A stretch of 64,000 nt of DNA from Oceanobacillus arenosus (lineage in GTDB: Bacteria; Bacillota; Bacilli; Bacillales; Amphibacillaceae), in NCBI RefSeq assembly GCF_003369575.1, contig NZ_PIOC01000021.1, forward strand, positions 1 through 64,000, given 5' to 3'. Below the pieces are notes generated by a model, which saw only the letters and a list, made by a program, of their open reading frames with translations, was not told the origin of the DNA and did not search any database. Position numbers and translations under genes: made by a program. Below, piece by piece: positions 34,701-43,137 of this stretch (its first letter is position 1; the number at the start of each line of letters is the position of its first letter).

Positions 34701-35672
34701 TTATGCTTTCTGTTTTAAAGTTTCGCCAAGTACTGCAAGGCGAGCTTCTACTTCTTCAATAGATAGATTATGCTCTTGCACGTATAAATTACGTGGAGTT
34801 ACACGGCATTCATGCGAACATCCGCGTAAATGTTTATGCTCGTTTTCTTCTGAGCAAAGCATTTGTCGATTACACTCAGGATTTGCGCAATTTGCATAGC
34901 GTTCACAAGGTTCGCCATCGAAATAGTCCACGCCGACTACAACGTGTTCCTTACGATTGACTGGAACTGAAATACGTTCATCGAATACGTATAATTGACC
35001 GTCCCATAATTCGCCTTGAACTTCAGGATCCTTCCCGTAAGTTACGATTCCGCCATGTAATTGACCGACATCTTCAAATCCTTCCTTCACTAACCAGCCT
35101 GAGAACTTCTCACAACGGATTCCGCCGGTGCAATAAGTTAACACTCGCTTGCCATCTAGGAGTTCTTTATTATCGCGGACCCAATTCGGTAATTCACGGA
35201 ATGTTTCAATGTCAGGACGAACAGCGCCACGGAAATGACCTAAGTCAAATTCATAGTCATTACGAGCATCTAAGACAATTGTGTTTTCATCTTGCATTGC
35301 TTTGTAAAATTCTTTTGGCTCTAAGTATTCCCCAGTTGTTTCTAAAGGATTAATATCATCTTCCAGGCGAAGGGTTACTAATTCTTTACGCGGACGTACA
35401 TGCATCTTCTTAAATGCGTGTCCATCATGTGCGTCAACTTTAAATACCATGTCAGCAAAGCGTGGATCATTATGCATCGCATCCATATACTTATTCGTTT
35501 GTTCAATTGTTCCAGAAACAGTGCCATTAATTCCTTCATGAGCGACTAAAATACGCCCTTTCAATTCTAATTCCTTACAAAATTTAAGATGCACTAAAGC
35601 GAATGCTTCAGGATCTTCAATGTGTACATAATTGTAGTACAATAATACTTGATAATTTGTAGTAGTTTCCAT
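34701..35672 (-). CDS. trhO: tRNA uridine(34) hydroxylase TrhO (rhodanese family, YbfQ-like)
   Basis: O2-dependent hydroxylase that makes 5-hydroxyuridine at the tRNA wobble position. N-terminal acylphosphatase-like domain [20 protein letters not shown], then the rhodanese domain with active cysteine in [17 protein letters not shown] (about residue 183), and the C-terminal cysteine-rich segment [20 protein letters not shown]. About 323 aa is normal. I chose ATG 35672, about 8 bases after AGGTGG; a GTG 12 bases earlier overlaps that site. Confidence 0.92.
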   Translation of the reverse strand: METTTNYQVLLYYNYVHIEDPEAFALVHLKFCKELELKGRILVAHEGINGTVSGTIEQTNKYMDAMHNDPRFADMVFKVDAHDGHAFKKMHVRPRKELVTLRLEDDINPLETTGEYLEPKEFYKAMQDENTIVLDARNDYEFDLGHFRGAVRPDIETFRELPNWVRDNKELLDGKRVLTYCTGGIRCEKFSGWLVKEGFEDVGQLHGGIVTYGKDPEVQGELWDGQLYVFDERISVPVNRKEHVVVGVDYFDGEPCERYANCANPECNRQMLCSEENEHKHLRGCSHECRVTPRNLYVQEHNLSIEEVEARLAVLGETLKQKA

Positions 35673-35922
35673 TTTATTTACCACCTATTCATTTATATTT
35701 GCAAGATACAAATGGTTGGTAGTCGGGTATTCACTTTATCTTGCAAGATAATATTTTATCATGTTTTTACCCTGTTATCCACATTTCATAGTGAAAATTC
35801 ATTTTCACGTCATTTTTCCTGCGAAAAATGGCATATTTAACAAGTTCTTTATTCGACAAAAATATGTCGAAAAAACAAGGAAAATGTAGGAACAAATTTT
35901 CTGAAAGAATTGCTTAAAACGC

Positions 35923-35951
35923 TTGCATTTATATAGGAAAAGGGGTAACAT
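35923..35951 (+). promoter_or_regulatory. Promoter and long leader of the cold-shock gene
   Basis: -35 TTGCAT (35923-35928), 17-base spacer, -10 TAACAT (35946-35951). The start site near 35958 leaves an untranslated leader of about 110 bases before ATG 36069, as is usual for csp mRNAs whose leader fold controls translation with temperature. Upstream (35685-35920) only an AT-rich stretch is seen, with no gene. Confidence 0.65.
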
Positions 35952-36068
35952 ATAAAGTGCAAAAGGAAATTGGAGTTTGAATAATACTTTACGATCTCTT
36001 ATCCAAGTGGTGTAAAAGTATTTATGATTCAATTACTTTGCAGCATATTGTATAAGGAGGTCATTTAC

Positions 36069-36266
36069 ATGACTGGTAAAGTAAAATGGTTTAATGCAGA
36101 AAAAGGTTTCGGTTTTATCGAACGCGAAGACGGAGACGATGTATTCGTACATTTCTCAGCAATCCAAGCTGATGGTTTCAAAACTCTTGAAGAAGGTCAA
36201 GAAGTTGAATTTGAAATCGTTGAAGGTAACCGTGGACCACAAGCAGCTAACGTAACTCGCTTATAA
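36069..36266 (+). CDS. Cold-shock protein (CspA/CspB/CspD family)
   Basis: 65-aa OB-fold RNA chaperone, [20 protein letters not shown] at the N-terminus with RNP1 (KGFGFI) and RNP2 (VFVHFSAI) motifs. Start ATG 36069 has AAGGAGG 7 bases upstream. It melts secondary structure in mRNA at low temperature or in stationary phase. Paralogues in Bacillaceae are too similar for a certain letter, so no symbol is given. A strong terminator follows. Confidence 0.95.
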   Translation: MTGKVKWFNAEKGFGFIEREDGDDVFVHFSAIQADGFKTLEEGQEVEFEIVEGNRGPQAANVTRL

Positions 36267-36278
36267 TAGATGATTTGA

Positions 36279-36315
36279 AAAGGTTTATCTCATCCGTGAG
36301 ATAAACCTTTTTTTG
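36279..36315 (+). terminator. Terminator after the cold-shock gene
   Basis: AAAGGTTTATCTC / GAGATAAACCTTT with a short loop and T7. Confidence 0.9.
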
Positions 36316-36356
36316 TAGAGTATAATAATTGTAATAATAAAAAGTAGGTGGGTGCA

Positions 36357-36656
36357 ATGAACAAAGAGGAATTTGAGAAACGGGTAGTCGAAAACTATAA
36401 AAATGACGAGAAAATGATGATATTAATTTTTGTGCAGTGGTGTGTGAATCATGATTTGGACCCTGCTGTGCTTTATGAAGAAGCATATCCAGGTCAACTG
36501 AAAAACAATGTGTTACTAGAAACAATTGAACAAGCAGTACCGAAAAACGAAGCAGAGGAAATATCCGATCAAACGGTATTAAACGTATTGCAGCTTTTTG
36601 GTAATGATGATTTAGCCTTTGTAGTTCAAGCGGCAATCGAAAAGCGAGGAAAGTAA
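36357..36656 (+). CDS. Conserved-looking small protein of unknown function
   Basis: 99-aa acidic, helical protein (KEEFEKRVVENYKNDEKMMI...). I do not recognise a domain; it has no membrane segment, and the alternation of acidic and hydrophobic residues suggests an all-alpha fold. ATG 36357 has AGGTGGG close upstream; a GTG nine bases before would overlap it. A terminator overlaps the last codons, supporting that the gene is real and monocistronic. Confidence 0.6.
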   Translation: MNKEEFEKRVVENYKNDEKMMILIFVQWCVNHDLDPAVLYEEAYPGQLKNNVLLETIEQAVPKNEAEEISDQTVLNVLQLFGNDDLAFVVQAAIEKRGK

Positions 36657-36674
36657 TGTGCTCCTCGCTTTTTG
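36643..36674. terminator. Terminator overlapping the 3' end of 36357-36656
   Basis: AAAAGCGAGGA / TCCTCGCTTTTT with an 11-base loop; the first arm lies in the last codons of the gene. A-run on the other side lets it stop the minus-strand dehydrogenase transcript. Confidence 0.85.
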
Positions 36675-36690
36675 TCATAATTTCATTCTA

Positions 36691-37563
36691 TCAATCGAAC
36701 AACTTAATTAATGCCTGGGTTCCACTATCATTATCACCTTTTTCGGCAAGTTCACGGTAAAGCTTCAGTGACAGAGACAATCCTGGTGTCGTTAGTCCAA
36801 TTTCCTCAGCAGATTCCAAGGCAATGGTCATATCCTTAATAAAATGCTTTACATAAAATCCTGGTGCGAAATCTCCTTTTAGCATTCGCGGTCCGAGGTT
36901 TGATAAAGAGAAACTTCCTGCAGCACCTGTTGAAATACTATCTAGGACGCGTTCGGAATTAAGGCCTGCTTTTTTGGCGTAGACGATTGCTTCACAGACA
37001 CCAATCATATTCGAGGCGATTGTAATTTGATTCGCTAATTTCGTATGCTGCCCTGTGCCAGGTCCGCCCTGTAAAATGATATTTTCACCAAGTACGGTAA
37101 AGATTGGCTGCAGTCCATCAAATGCTTGCTGATCGCCACCGACCATAATCGCTAATGTACCATTTTGCGCGCCAATGTCACCACCGGAAACAGGTGCATC
37201 CAGAGAAAATATTCCCTTTTCACTTGCGGCCTGATAGATATCTTTAGCTAGTGATGGTTTAGAGGTTGTCATATCAATGATATATGTACCTTTTTCCGCA
37301 TTTTCCAAAATACCCTTTTCTCCAAAGTATACTTCTTCAACATCGGAGGGATAGCCGACCATCGTAATAATCACATCGGAATTCTGTGCTAATTCGGCCA
37401 CTGTTTCTTTCCAGTTCGCACCTAGGCTAATTAATTCTTCTGCTTTTTCTTTTGTTCGTGTATATACATTGATTGAATATCCAGCTGTATGTAAGTTCCT
37501 CGCCATACTTTTCCCCATCACACCAGTACCAATAAACCCAATTTTTGCCTCTTTTGTAATCAT
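36691..37563 (-). CDS. NAD(P)-dependent oxidoreductase, 3-hydroxyisobutyrate dehydrogenase family (YkwC-like)
   Basis: 290-aa beta-hydroxyacid dehydrogenase. Rossmann start [21 protein letters not shown], the substrate loop [22 protein letters not shown] (about residue 119), the catalytic lysine in [18 protein letters not shown] (about 173) and the C-terminal [14 protein letters not shown] are all present. Lysine in the KLANQ motif fits HIBADH/GLYR-type enzymes; the acid it oxidises is not known. Confidence 0.87.
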   Translation of the reverse strand: MITKEAKIGFIGTGVMGKSMARNLHTAGYSINVYTRTKEKAEELISLGANWKETVAELAQNSDVIITMVGYPSDVEEVYFGEKGILENAEKGTYIIDMTTSKPSLAKDIYQAASEKGIFSLDAPVSGGDIGAQNGTLAIMVGGDQQAFDGLQPIFTVLGENIILQGGPGTGQHTKLANQITIASNMIGVCEAIVYAKKAGLNSERVLDSISTGAAGSFSLSNLGPRMLKGDFAPGFYVKHFIKDMTIALESAEEIGLTTPGLSLSLKLYRELAEKGDNDSGTQALIKLFD

Positions 37564-37701
37564 TACACTGATTCTCCCTTCTTCTTCTATTATTCGACAT
37601 TACCGATAGAAAAACCTCTTTCATGCTATAGTAAATTCACAAGACTGTTCTCTGGAATATTTTAGTTATTATCAAATGGCTGAAAAAATTATGAGTTGAT
37701 G

Positions 37702-38003
37702 TAAAGTGCGAACTAGTGACAATTTTGTTTTCAGATCTTTAGAGAAATTGAAATTGCTCAAAAGGCTACATTGTTTTACTTCAATTAAGATCGTCTTAAG
37801 TGGTAAGCCACTCTTTCATTAGTGATTTTTTGTAATTCCAGCGGAAGAAATACCCGAAGACTCCTGCGGGAAGAAGAGCTTAGGTGAGACTACGAAGTGC
37901 GACAGCACAAGTAGGCTCACCAGCTCCCCTAATGTGCGCGAAGGGTATTTCTGGAGCGACTGGCTTGAGAGCCTTAAGCGCAAAACTAGTCCGCACTTAA
38001 TCT
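37702..38003 (-). repeat. MITE-like structured element, copy 3 (inverted)
   Basis: About 302 bases with ends TAAAGTGCGAACTAGT and ACTAGTCCGCACTTAA, inverted copies of each other. The core 37847-37951 has GAAATACCC/GGGTATTTC where copies 1, 2 and 4 have GAAATACAC/GTGTATTTC, keeping the pair; apical stem is TAC/GTA over GTGC/GCAC. The lower GCGGG arm is lost here, so this copy is the least complete. The rest of the 492-base gap shows nothing recognisable. Confidence 0.88.
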
Positions 38004-38055
38004 AAACAGCGAAATACCGCATAAAATGAGCAAATTGAAAAGGGGATTGAGATGA

Positions 38056-38502
38056 ATGGAATGGCAAATAAAAAAGTTCTCAGAATTAATACCTACTGAA
38101 TTATATCAAATATTAAAGGCAAGGGTAGATGTGTTTGTTGTTGAACAGCGCTGTGCCTATCCTGAATTAGATGATTATGATCAGACTTCAATCCATTATG
38201 AATTAAGAATAAATGGTGAGCTCGCTGCATATTTGCGGATTTTGCCAAAACATACGAAATATGATGAGGTTTCTATTGGGCGTGTGCTTGTAGTGGAGAA
38301 ATATAGAAGGCATGGCTATGCTCGTCAGTTACTTAATCAAGCAATTCGTTATATTGAAAACGAATGGAATGGAGAAGCAATTAGAATCCAGGCGCAAAGC
38401 CGTTTGGAAGCATTTTATACTTCTTTTGGATTCCGTCCTATATCTGAGATTTATTTAGAGGATGGAATTCCCCATATTGACATGATTTGGAGTCGTAATT
38501 AA
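38056..38502 (+). CDS. GNAT acetyltransferase, ElaA family
   Basis: 148 aa, small GCN5-type acetyltransferase. The ElaA pattern is seen: LKARVDVFVVEQRCAYPELDDYD near residue 22, the acetyl-CoA loop VSIGRVLVVEKYRRHGYARQLL (with RRHGYA, about 81), and FYTSFGFRPISEIYLEDGIPHIDM at the end. Substrate unknown; the family is linked to small-molecule or protein modification. Start ATG 38056 after GGGGATTGAG. Confidence 0.85.
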   Translation: MEWQIKKFSELIPTELYQILKARVDVFVVEQRCAYPELDDYDQTSIHYELRINGELAAYLRILPKHTKYDEVSIGRVLVVEKYRRHGYARQLLNQAIRYIENEWNGEAIRIQAQSRLEAFYTSFGFRPISEIYLEDGIPHIDMIWSRN

Positions 38503-38571
38503 AGAATCATTCGATTGTAGTTACACATAGTATAGTTAAGAATCGTTAATTGGCAGCTAAGAAAGTATCAA

Positions 38572-38647
38572 CGCTTTCTCACTGCATCAGTGCGACGAAG
38601 GCTATCACTTAAAAGCTTGGTGACAATCAGGTTTTCTAAGATAACGC
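38572..38647 (+). repeat. Interspersed repeat C, copy 2
   Basis: GTGCGACGAAGGCTATCACTTAAAAGC...GGTTTTCTAAGATAACGC; the same order of words, with changes, as at 14690 and 54495. Lies over the leader of the YteA-like gene. Confidence 0.55.
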
Positions 38648-38667
38648 AAATTGGAGGCTGTTGCTTA

Positions 38668-39327
38668 ATGATCACGAAAGAACAACTATACCAATGTAAA
38701 GCTATTTTAATGGAACGACAAACGGAACTAATCAATCATGTTCAGGACCATTTTGGACTAACACTCGAATCGGCACAGGAGTCCGTTGGCGAGCTATCCA
38801 ATTATGACAACCATCCTGGAGATTTAGGTACGGAGTTATTTGAAAGAGGTAAAGACGTTGCCTTAAATGAGCATGCAGAGAAGGAGCTAGAGGAGATAAA
38901 TGAAGCCCTCTATGCAATTGATGCAGGCACATATGGAATATGTAGTACATGTGGGGGCGATATTCCTTATCAGCGCTTATTTGCAGTTCCAACGGCGGAA
39001 AAATGTATCCAGCATGCGAATGCGAATATTTTTGATCATAACCGACCGATTGAGGAACAGATCTTTTCACCTAATATTAACGCAGCAGAGGTAGTGGATG
39101 AAGATCAGACAGGCTATGATGCGGAGGATGCCTGGCAAGACGTAAGCAGGTATGGAACATCGGAAACGGCATCCGATTTCTTTGGTGACCATCTGAATTA
39201 TGATGAGATGTATCCGAATAGTGATGAGAATATTGGAGCAGTGGAGGATTTAGAGAATTTTGTTTCAGCAGATATCGATGGGAAGTACAGCGGTGTAACA
39301 GCGAATTTTAGAAAATATGAAGAATGA
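38668..39327 (+). CDS. YteA/DksA-type zinc-finger protein
   Basis: 219 aa, TraR/DksA family as found in Bacillales (YteA). A helical N-terminus is followed by the GDLGTELFERGKDVALNEHAEKELEEINEAL segment (first part: GDLGTELFERGKDVALNEHA), the zinc finger CSTCGG...CIQH near residue 91, and an acidic C-terminal extension with tyrosines. DksA relatives bind RNA polymerase; YteA is sporulation/stress-linked in related organisms. I chose ATG 38668 (MITKEQLY) with GGAGGC upstream; the longer frame crosses a repeat. Confidence 0.8.
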   Translation: MITKEQLYQCKAILMERQTELINHVQDHFGLTLESAQESVGELSNYDNHPGDLGTELFERGKDVALNEHAEKELEEINEALYAIDAGTYGICSTCGGDIPYQRLFAVPTAEKCIQHANANIFDHNRPIEEQIFSPNINAAEVVDEDQTGYDAEDAWQDVSRYGTSETASDFFGDHLNYDEMYPNSDENIGAVEDLENFVSADIDGKYSGVTANFRKYEE

Positions 39328-39330
39328 CAG

Positions 39331-39372
39331 GAAAAAGCACCCCTTTCTATTTTAGAAGGAGTGCTTTTTATC
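39331..39372. terminator. Bidirectional terminator between yteA-like gene and htrB
   Basis: AAAAAGCAC...TTCT / AGAAGGAGTGCTTTTT with a short loop. Serves both convergent genes. Confidence 0.85.
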
Positions 39373-39391
39373 GTCATTATCTTTTGGCAGA

Positions 39392-40816
39392 CTACGCTGC
39401 TTCCTGTTGTACTGCTTCTTGGAGTACTAAGGTTGTACTCTGAACTTGACCGTCACGTATATATTCAATATCGATGGAATCACCTACGTTTGTTTCTGAA
39501 TACAAGTATTTTCGTAGTTCTAAAATAGATGTAACTTCTTGTCCATTTATTTTTGTAATAACATCAAATTGTTGTAGGCCTGCTTCATCTGCAGGGGAGC
39601 CTGTTTGAACATTTGCAATGACCATTCCGCCTGCTACATTTTCTGGTAGGCTAATTTCATAGCGATATTCTGGTGGTACTTGACTTAATGAAGCTGTTGA
39701 GATACCAATTTGTGGTCTTGCGATTTCACCGTTTGTTTCCAGTTGTTGGATAATTGGTAAGGCACTATCGATCGGAATTGCAAAGCCGATTCCTTCAACT
39801 GCGCTTTCTGCAATCTTCATGGAGTTAATTCCAATTACTTCTCCGTTACCATTTACGAGTGCACCACCACTGTTACCAGGGTTAATTGCAGCGTCGGTTT
39901 GTAATACTTCTGTTACCCAGTCAGGTTGGCTATCCCCATTGGTGTCGACCGTTACAGATCGGTTTAAACCACTAATAATACCCTTTGTTACAGAGTTAGC
40001 AAAGTCCATTCCAAGTGGATTTCCGATAGCTAGTACGGTTTCGCCAACCTGTAAATCATTGGAAGAGCCGATACTTGCGACCGTATCAATATTCGCACCA
40101 TCGACTTCGAGTACAGCTAAGTCAGTTAATTTATCTTCACCTAATACTTTTGCTGAAAGTCGTTGATCTTCATTCAGTACGACTTCCACTTGCTCTGCAC
40201 CGTCAACAACATGTTGGTTTGTTACGATGTATGCTTTGCCGTTTTCCTTCTTGTAAATGATTCCTGATCCTGTTCCAGCTTCCTTACTTTCAGTCCAAAC
40301 ACTTTGTTGCTGCATGTTGGAAACACCAACAACAGCATTTGAAACTTCCTCGATATTAGTCGAGACGTTTGCATCATCTGAGGCTAACGTTTCGATAACC
40401 TTTGGACTGTCATCACTTTGAGCTGTTTGATTGATTTGCTTGCCATTATCATTTGGCATCAGATTATTTGTAAACAATAGGGAAATAATGATTGCTGAAA
40501 TAATCCCACCAACAATACCGCCAAATAAGGCGCTAATCCATGTTTTCTTCTGTTTTGGCTGCTTGTTCGTCGGTTGCTGCGTTTGCATCTGCTCTTGATT
40601 ACTCTCTTCTTCTTCACTTGAAGCCGCACTTGTTGGTTGTTCGTCACTCCAATATGGATTATCTTGGAAATCATCTGTTGCTGCTGATTCTTCCCGTGTA
40701 TTCTGCCTGCTATCTTGATATTCTGAATCTACTGGAGTTGTATTACTTTCGTCGTGTTTACGATTATCTAGGGTAGATTCTTGTGATTGGGATTTTTTAT
40801 CATTGTTATTTTCCAT
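39392..40816 (-). CDS. htrB: Membrane-anchored HtrA-type serine protease
   Basis: Quality-control protease of the extracytoplasmic side. A polar, acidic cytoplasmic N-terminus (residues 1-92) is followed by one membrane span (about 94-116), the trypsin-like domain with H202 in TNQHVVDG, D232 in KLTDLAVL and S316 in NPGNSGGAL, and one PDZ domain (about 380-465, QIGISTASLSQVPPEY...AGLQQFDVITKINGQE). 474 aa fits the HtrA/B type. It is divergent from cssRS, the arrangement of the secretion-stress locus htrB-cssRS of Bacillus subtilis, which gives the name. Confidence 0.9.
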   Translation of the reverse strand: MENNNDKKSQSQESTLDNRKHDESNTTPVDSEYQDSRQNTREESAATDDFQDNPYWSDEQPTSAASSEEEESNQEQMQTQQPTNKQPKQKKTWISALFGGIVGGIISAIIISLLFTNNLMPNDNGKQINQTAQSDDSPKVIETLASDDANVSTNIEEVSNAVVGVSNMQQQSVWTESKEAGTGSGIIYKKENGKAYIVTNQHVVDGAEQVEVVLNEDQRLSAKVLGEDKLTDLAVLEVDGANIDTVASIGSSNDLQVGETVLAIGNPLGMDFANSVTKGIISGLNRSVTVDTNGDSQPDWVTEVLQTDAAINPGNSGGALVNGNGEVIGINSMKIAESAVEGIGFAIPIDSALPIIQQLETNGEIARPQIGISTASLSQVPPEYRYEISLPENVAGGMVIANVQTGSPADEAGLQQFDVITKINGQEVTSILELRKYLYSETNVGDSIDIEYIRDGQVQSTTLVLQEAVQQEAA

Positions 40817-40903
40817 AATGCATCACCCTTTACGTTTATTATTAATGTATACTTTTATTATAGACACGTTCATAGGGATAGATTTGGAAAAATTGTGGAA
40901 TAA

Positions 40904-40950
40904 ATGTGTAATTATGCGAAATCATGTAAATTTGCGCTAATATATGTAAA
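40904..40950 (+). promoter_or_regulatory. 10-bp phased repeats, putative CssR box
   Basis: Between the divergent htrB and cssR, ATGTGTA (40904), ATGCGAA (40914), ATGTAAA (40924), GCGCTAA (40934) and ATGTAAA (40944) follow at exactly 10-base steps, one helical turn each. OmpR-type regulators such as CssR bind in-phase direct repeats, so this is a reasonable CssR site; binding is inferred from position. Confidence 0.6.
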
Positions 40951-40991
40951 AATAGATTTAAAAAATAGGATATTGAAAAGGTGACAATGAC

Positions 40992-41672
40992 ATGAATTAT
41001 CATATTGGGATAGTTGAAGATGATTTAAATATCCAAAATATCGTAGCTGCCTATTTAAAGAAAGAGGGATACGAGGTTACGACAATGGACTCAGCAGAAA
41101 AAGGCTGGGATTTGTGGGAGAATGATCCACCGGATATGTGGATTTTAGACATTATGCTTCCAGGAATGGACGGCTATGAGTTTTGTAAGAGAATTCGTAA
41201 TGAGAGCAATGTCCCGATTATCATCATTTCCGCAAAGGACGAGGAAATCGATAAAATTATTGGGTTAGAGCTTGGTGGCGATGATTATTTAACGAAGCCA
41301 TTTAGTCCAAGAGAATTAATGGCAAGGGTGAAGCGGTTGTTTAAACGAACACAAATCACCCCAGCACGCGTTGCCCAGGATCGCCTTAAAGTGGATCATC
41401 TATTGATATATCGTAATGATCGTCGTATCTTTTGGAATGGGAAAGAACATGAAGTAACTACTAAGGAATTCGATATGCTCTTATTACTAGCTGAGAATGC
41501 AAATCGCGCATTTTCCCGGGATGAATTATTAGTGAAAATCTGGGGGAATGATTATTTTGGCAGTGATCGCGCAGTAGACGACTTAGTGAAGCGAATTCGA
41601 AAAAAACTTGGCGATGTTCCAATAGAAACAGTATGGGGCTATGGCTATCGTTTGCGAAAAGAAGAGGAATAA
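40992..41672 (+). CDS. cssR: Response regulator of the secretion-stress system
   Basis: OmpR-family regulator, 226 aa. Receiver: acidic pair E9/D10-D11, phospho-acceptor D53 in WILDIMLPGMDGYEF, threonine/serine in IIISAKDEEI and K103 region TKPFSPREL. C-terminal winged helix with EVTTKEFDMLLLLAENANRAF and recognition helix RAVDDLVKRIRKKL. Coupled to cssS with 3 bases between. Controls htrA/htrB in response to misfolded secreted protein in B. subtilis; here htrB is divergent. Confidence 0.93.
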   Translation: MNYHIGIVEDDLNIQNIVAAYLKKEGYEVTTMDSAEKGWDLWENDPPDMWILDIMLPGMDGYEFCKRIRNESNVPIIIISAKDEEIDKIIGLELGGDDYLTKPFSPRELMARVKRLFKRTQITPARVAQDRLKVDHLLIYRNDRRIFWNGKEHEVTTKEFDMLLLLAENANRAFSRDELLVKIWGNDYFGSDRAVDDLVKRIRKKLGDVPIETVWGYGYRLRKEEE

Positions 41673-41675
41673 TCG

Positions 41676-43016
41676 ATGAAACTACAATCACAATTAACGG
41701 CAGCATTTACAGCATTGTTACTCGTTATTATGGCTGTTGCTTGGTATGTTATTTACTCACTCATCTTAGATCTGCTCATTCAGGATGAACAAAGGCAGCT
41801 GAAACAAACAGGAGAGCTACTCGTTAATGTTTTAAATGAACAATACGGTAGAGCGGACATACAACGGGTTAATGGCATTTTACAAGATCAGGATTTACAA
41901 ATGTTTATGTACGACCGAAAACATGATCAGGTGCTGTTATCTACTATGTCAAACAAAGTTGCAAGTGCTTTTTTTAGAAACAATGACTTCTCAGATACAA
42001 AGAAAAACCAATGGGAATATGGCAAAGAACAGTTTGTAACTTCAAGAATCATCTTTCTTCCAGAGGAGTCTGGTCTGGAGCTGATTTTACTTACACCAAT
42101 TAGCGACTTGCAGATTGTACAGCAGAGCTTCTTTTCACGTATATTCCTCATCTTTATTATTGGCGCTTTTGCAGCGGTACTCATTAGTTATTATTTAACG
42201 AAAACGCTGGTGACCCCTCTCAGTAAGCTGAAGCGACAATTAAAGAAGATTGAAAAACGGCAATTTGATGATATTGAACATATTAAAGCCACAGGGGAAA
42301 TTAAAGAGGTTGCAGATAGTGTATATGAAATGGCAAATGAACTGCAGCGTTATATGAGTTCACAGCAAACGTTTTTCCAAAATGCGAGCCATGAATTAAA
42401 GACGCCACTTATGACGATTCAAGGGTACGCAGAAGGAATTAAGGATGGAATATTCACAGAGAAGGAAGCGGAAAAGGGATTAGAAGTAATGGTTTCCGAA
42501 GTCAATCGCTTGAAGGCTATTATCAATGAAATGATTTTATTAGCTAAATTGGATAGTGAACCATCCGTATATGAACCGGTAAAATTGAATGCTGCAGAAT
42601 TGATCAATCAAGTAATCGACCGAGCAATCCCCTTTGTAAATGAAAAGGGGATCAGGCTTCACCATGAAGTGGATGAAAGCATTATACTATTTGCGGATGA
42701 GGAAAAATTACTAAGGGCACTGTTAAACATCGTCTTTAATGGTATTCGTCACACCAATTCACAAATTGAAATTAATGTATTTAAGCGCAATCGGCGAATC
42801 TTCATAACAATCGCTGATGATGGAGAAGGAATATCGGAAGAAGTTACCCCGAATATATTTCACCGGTTTGTAAAAGGTAAGAATGGGGAAACTGGTTTAG
42901 GACTAGCAATTGCCCGTGCAATTATTGAACAATCGGGCGGAAAAATAACAGCAGGTAAATCCAAATTAGGTGGAGCAGAATTTGAAGTAAATCTCCCAGA
43001 ACGAAATGGGGAGTAA
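41676..43016 (+). CDS. cssS: Sensor histidine kinase of the secretion-stress system
   Basis: 446 aa. Two spans (about 10-32 and 154-174) enclose an extracytoplasmic sensor loop of about 120 residues. HAMP region LVTPLSKLKRQLKKIEKR, H-box with H239 in NASHELKTPLMTIQGYAEG, N-box LNIVFNGIRHTN, G1 ITIADDGEGISEE, G2 KGKNGETGLGLAIARAI. 446 aa is the normal size. Pairs with cssR, three bases upstream. Confidence 0.92.
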   Translation: MKLQSQLTAAFTALLLVIMAVAWYVIYSLILDLLIQDEQRQLKQTGELLVNVLNEQYGRADIQRVNGILQDQDLQMFMYDRKHDQVLLSTMSNKVASAFFRNNDFSDTKKNQWEYGKEQFVTSRIIFLPEESGLELILLTPISDLQIVQQSFFSRIFLIFIIGAFAAVLISYYLTKTLVTPLSKLKRQLKKIEKRQFDDIEHIKATGEIKEVADSVYEMANELQRYMSSQQTFFQNASHELKTPLMTIQGYAEGIKDGIFTEKEAEKGLEVMVSEVNRLKAIINEMILLAKLDSEPSVYEPVKLNAAELINQVIDRAIPFVNEKGIRLHHEVDESIILFADEEKLLRALLNIVFNGIRHTNSQIEINVFKRNRRIFITIADDGEGISEEVTPNIFHRFVKGKNGETGLGLAIARAIIEQSGGKITAGKSKLGGAEFEVNLPERNGE

Positions 43017-43137
43017 CACGATTCAAAAACAAGCGATTATTTTTATTAAAAATAAGTAAAAAATACTACTGCAAACGACATTATGTGTTATAATGTTCTA
43101 GTTTGATTCATTCGGAATTATAGAGGAGCGTACTTTT

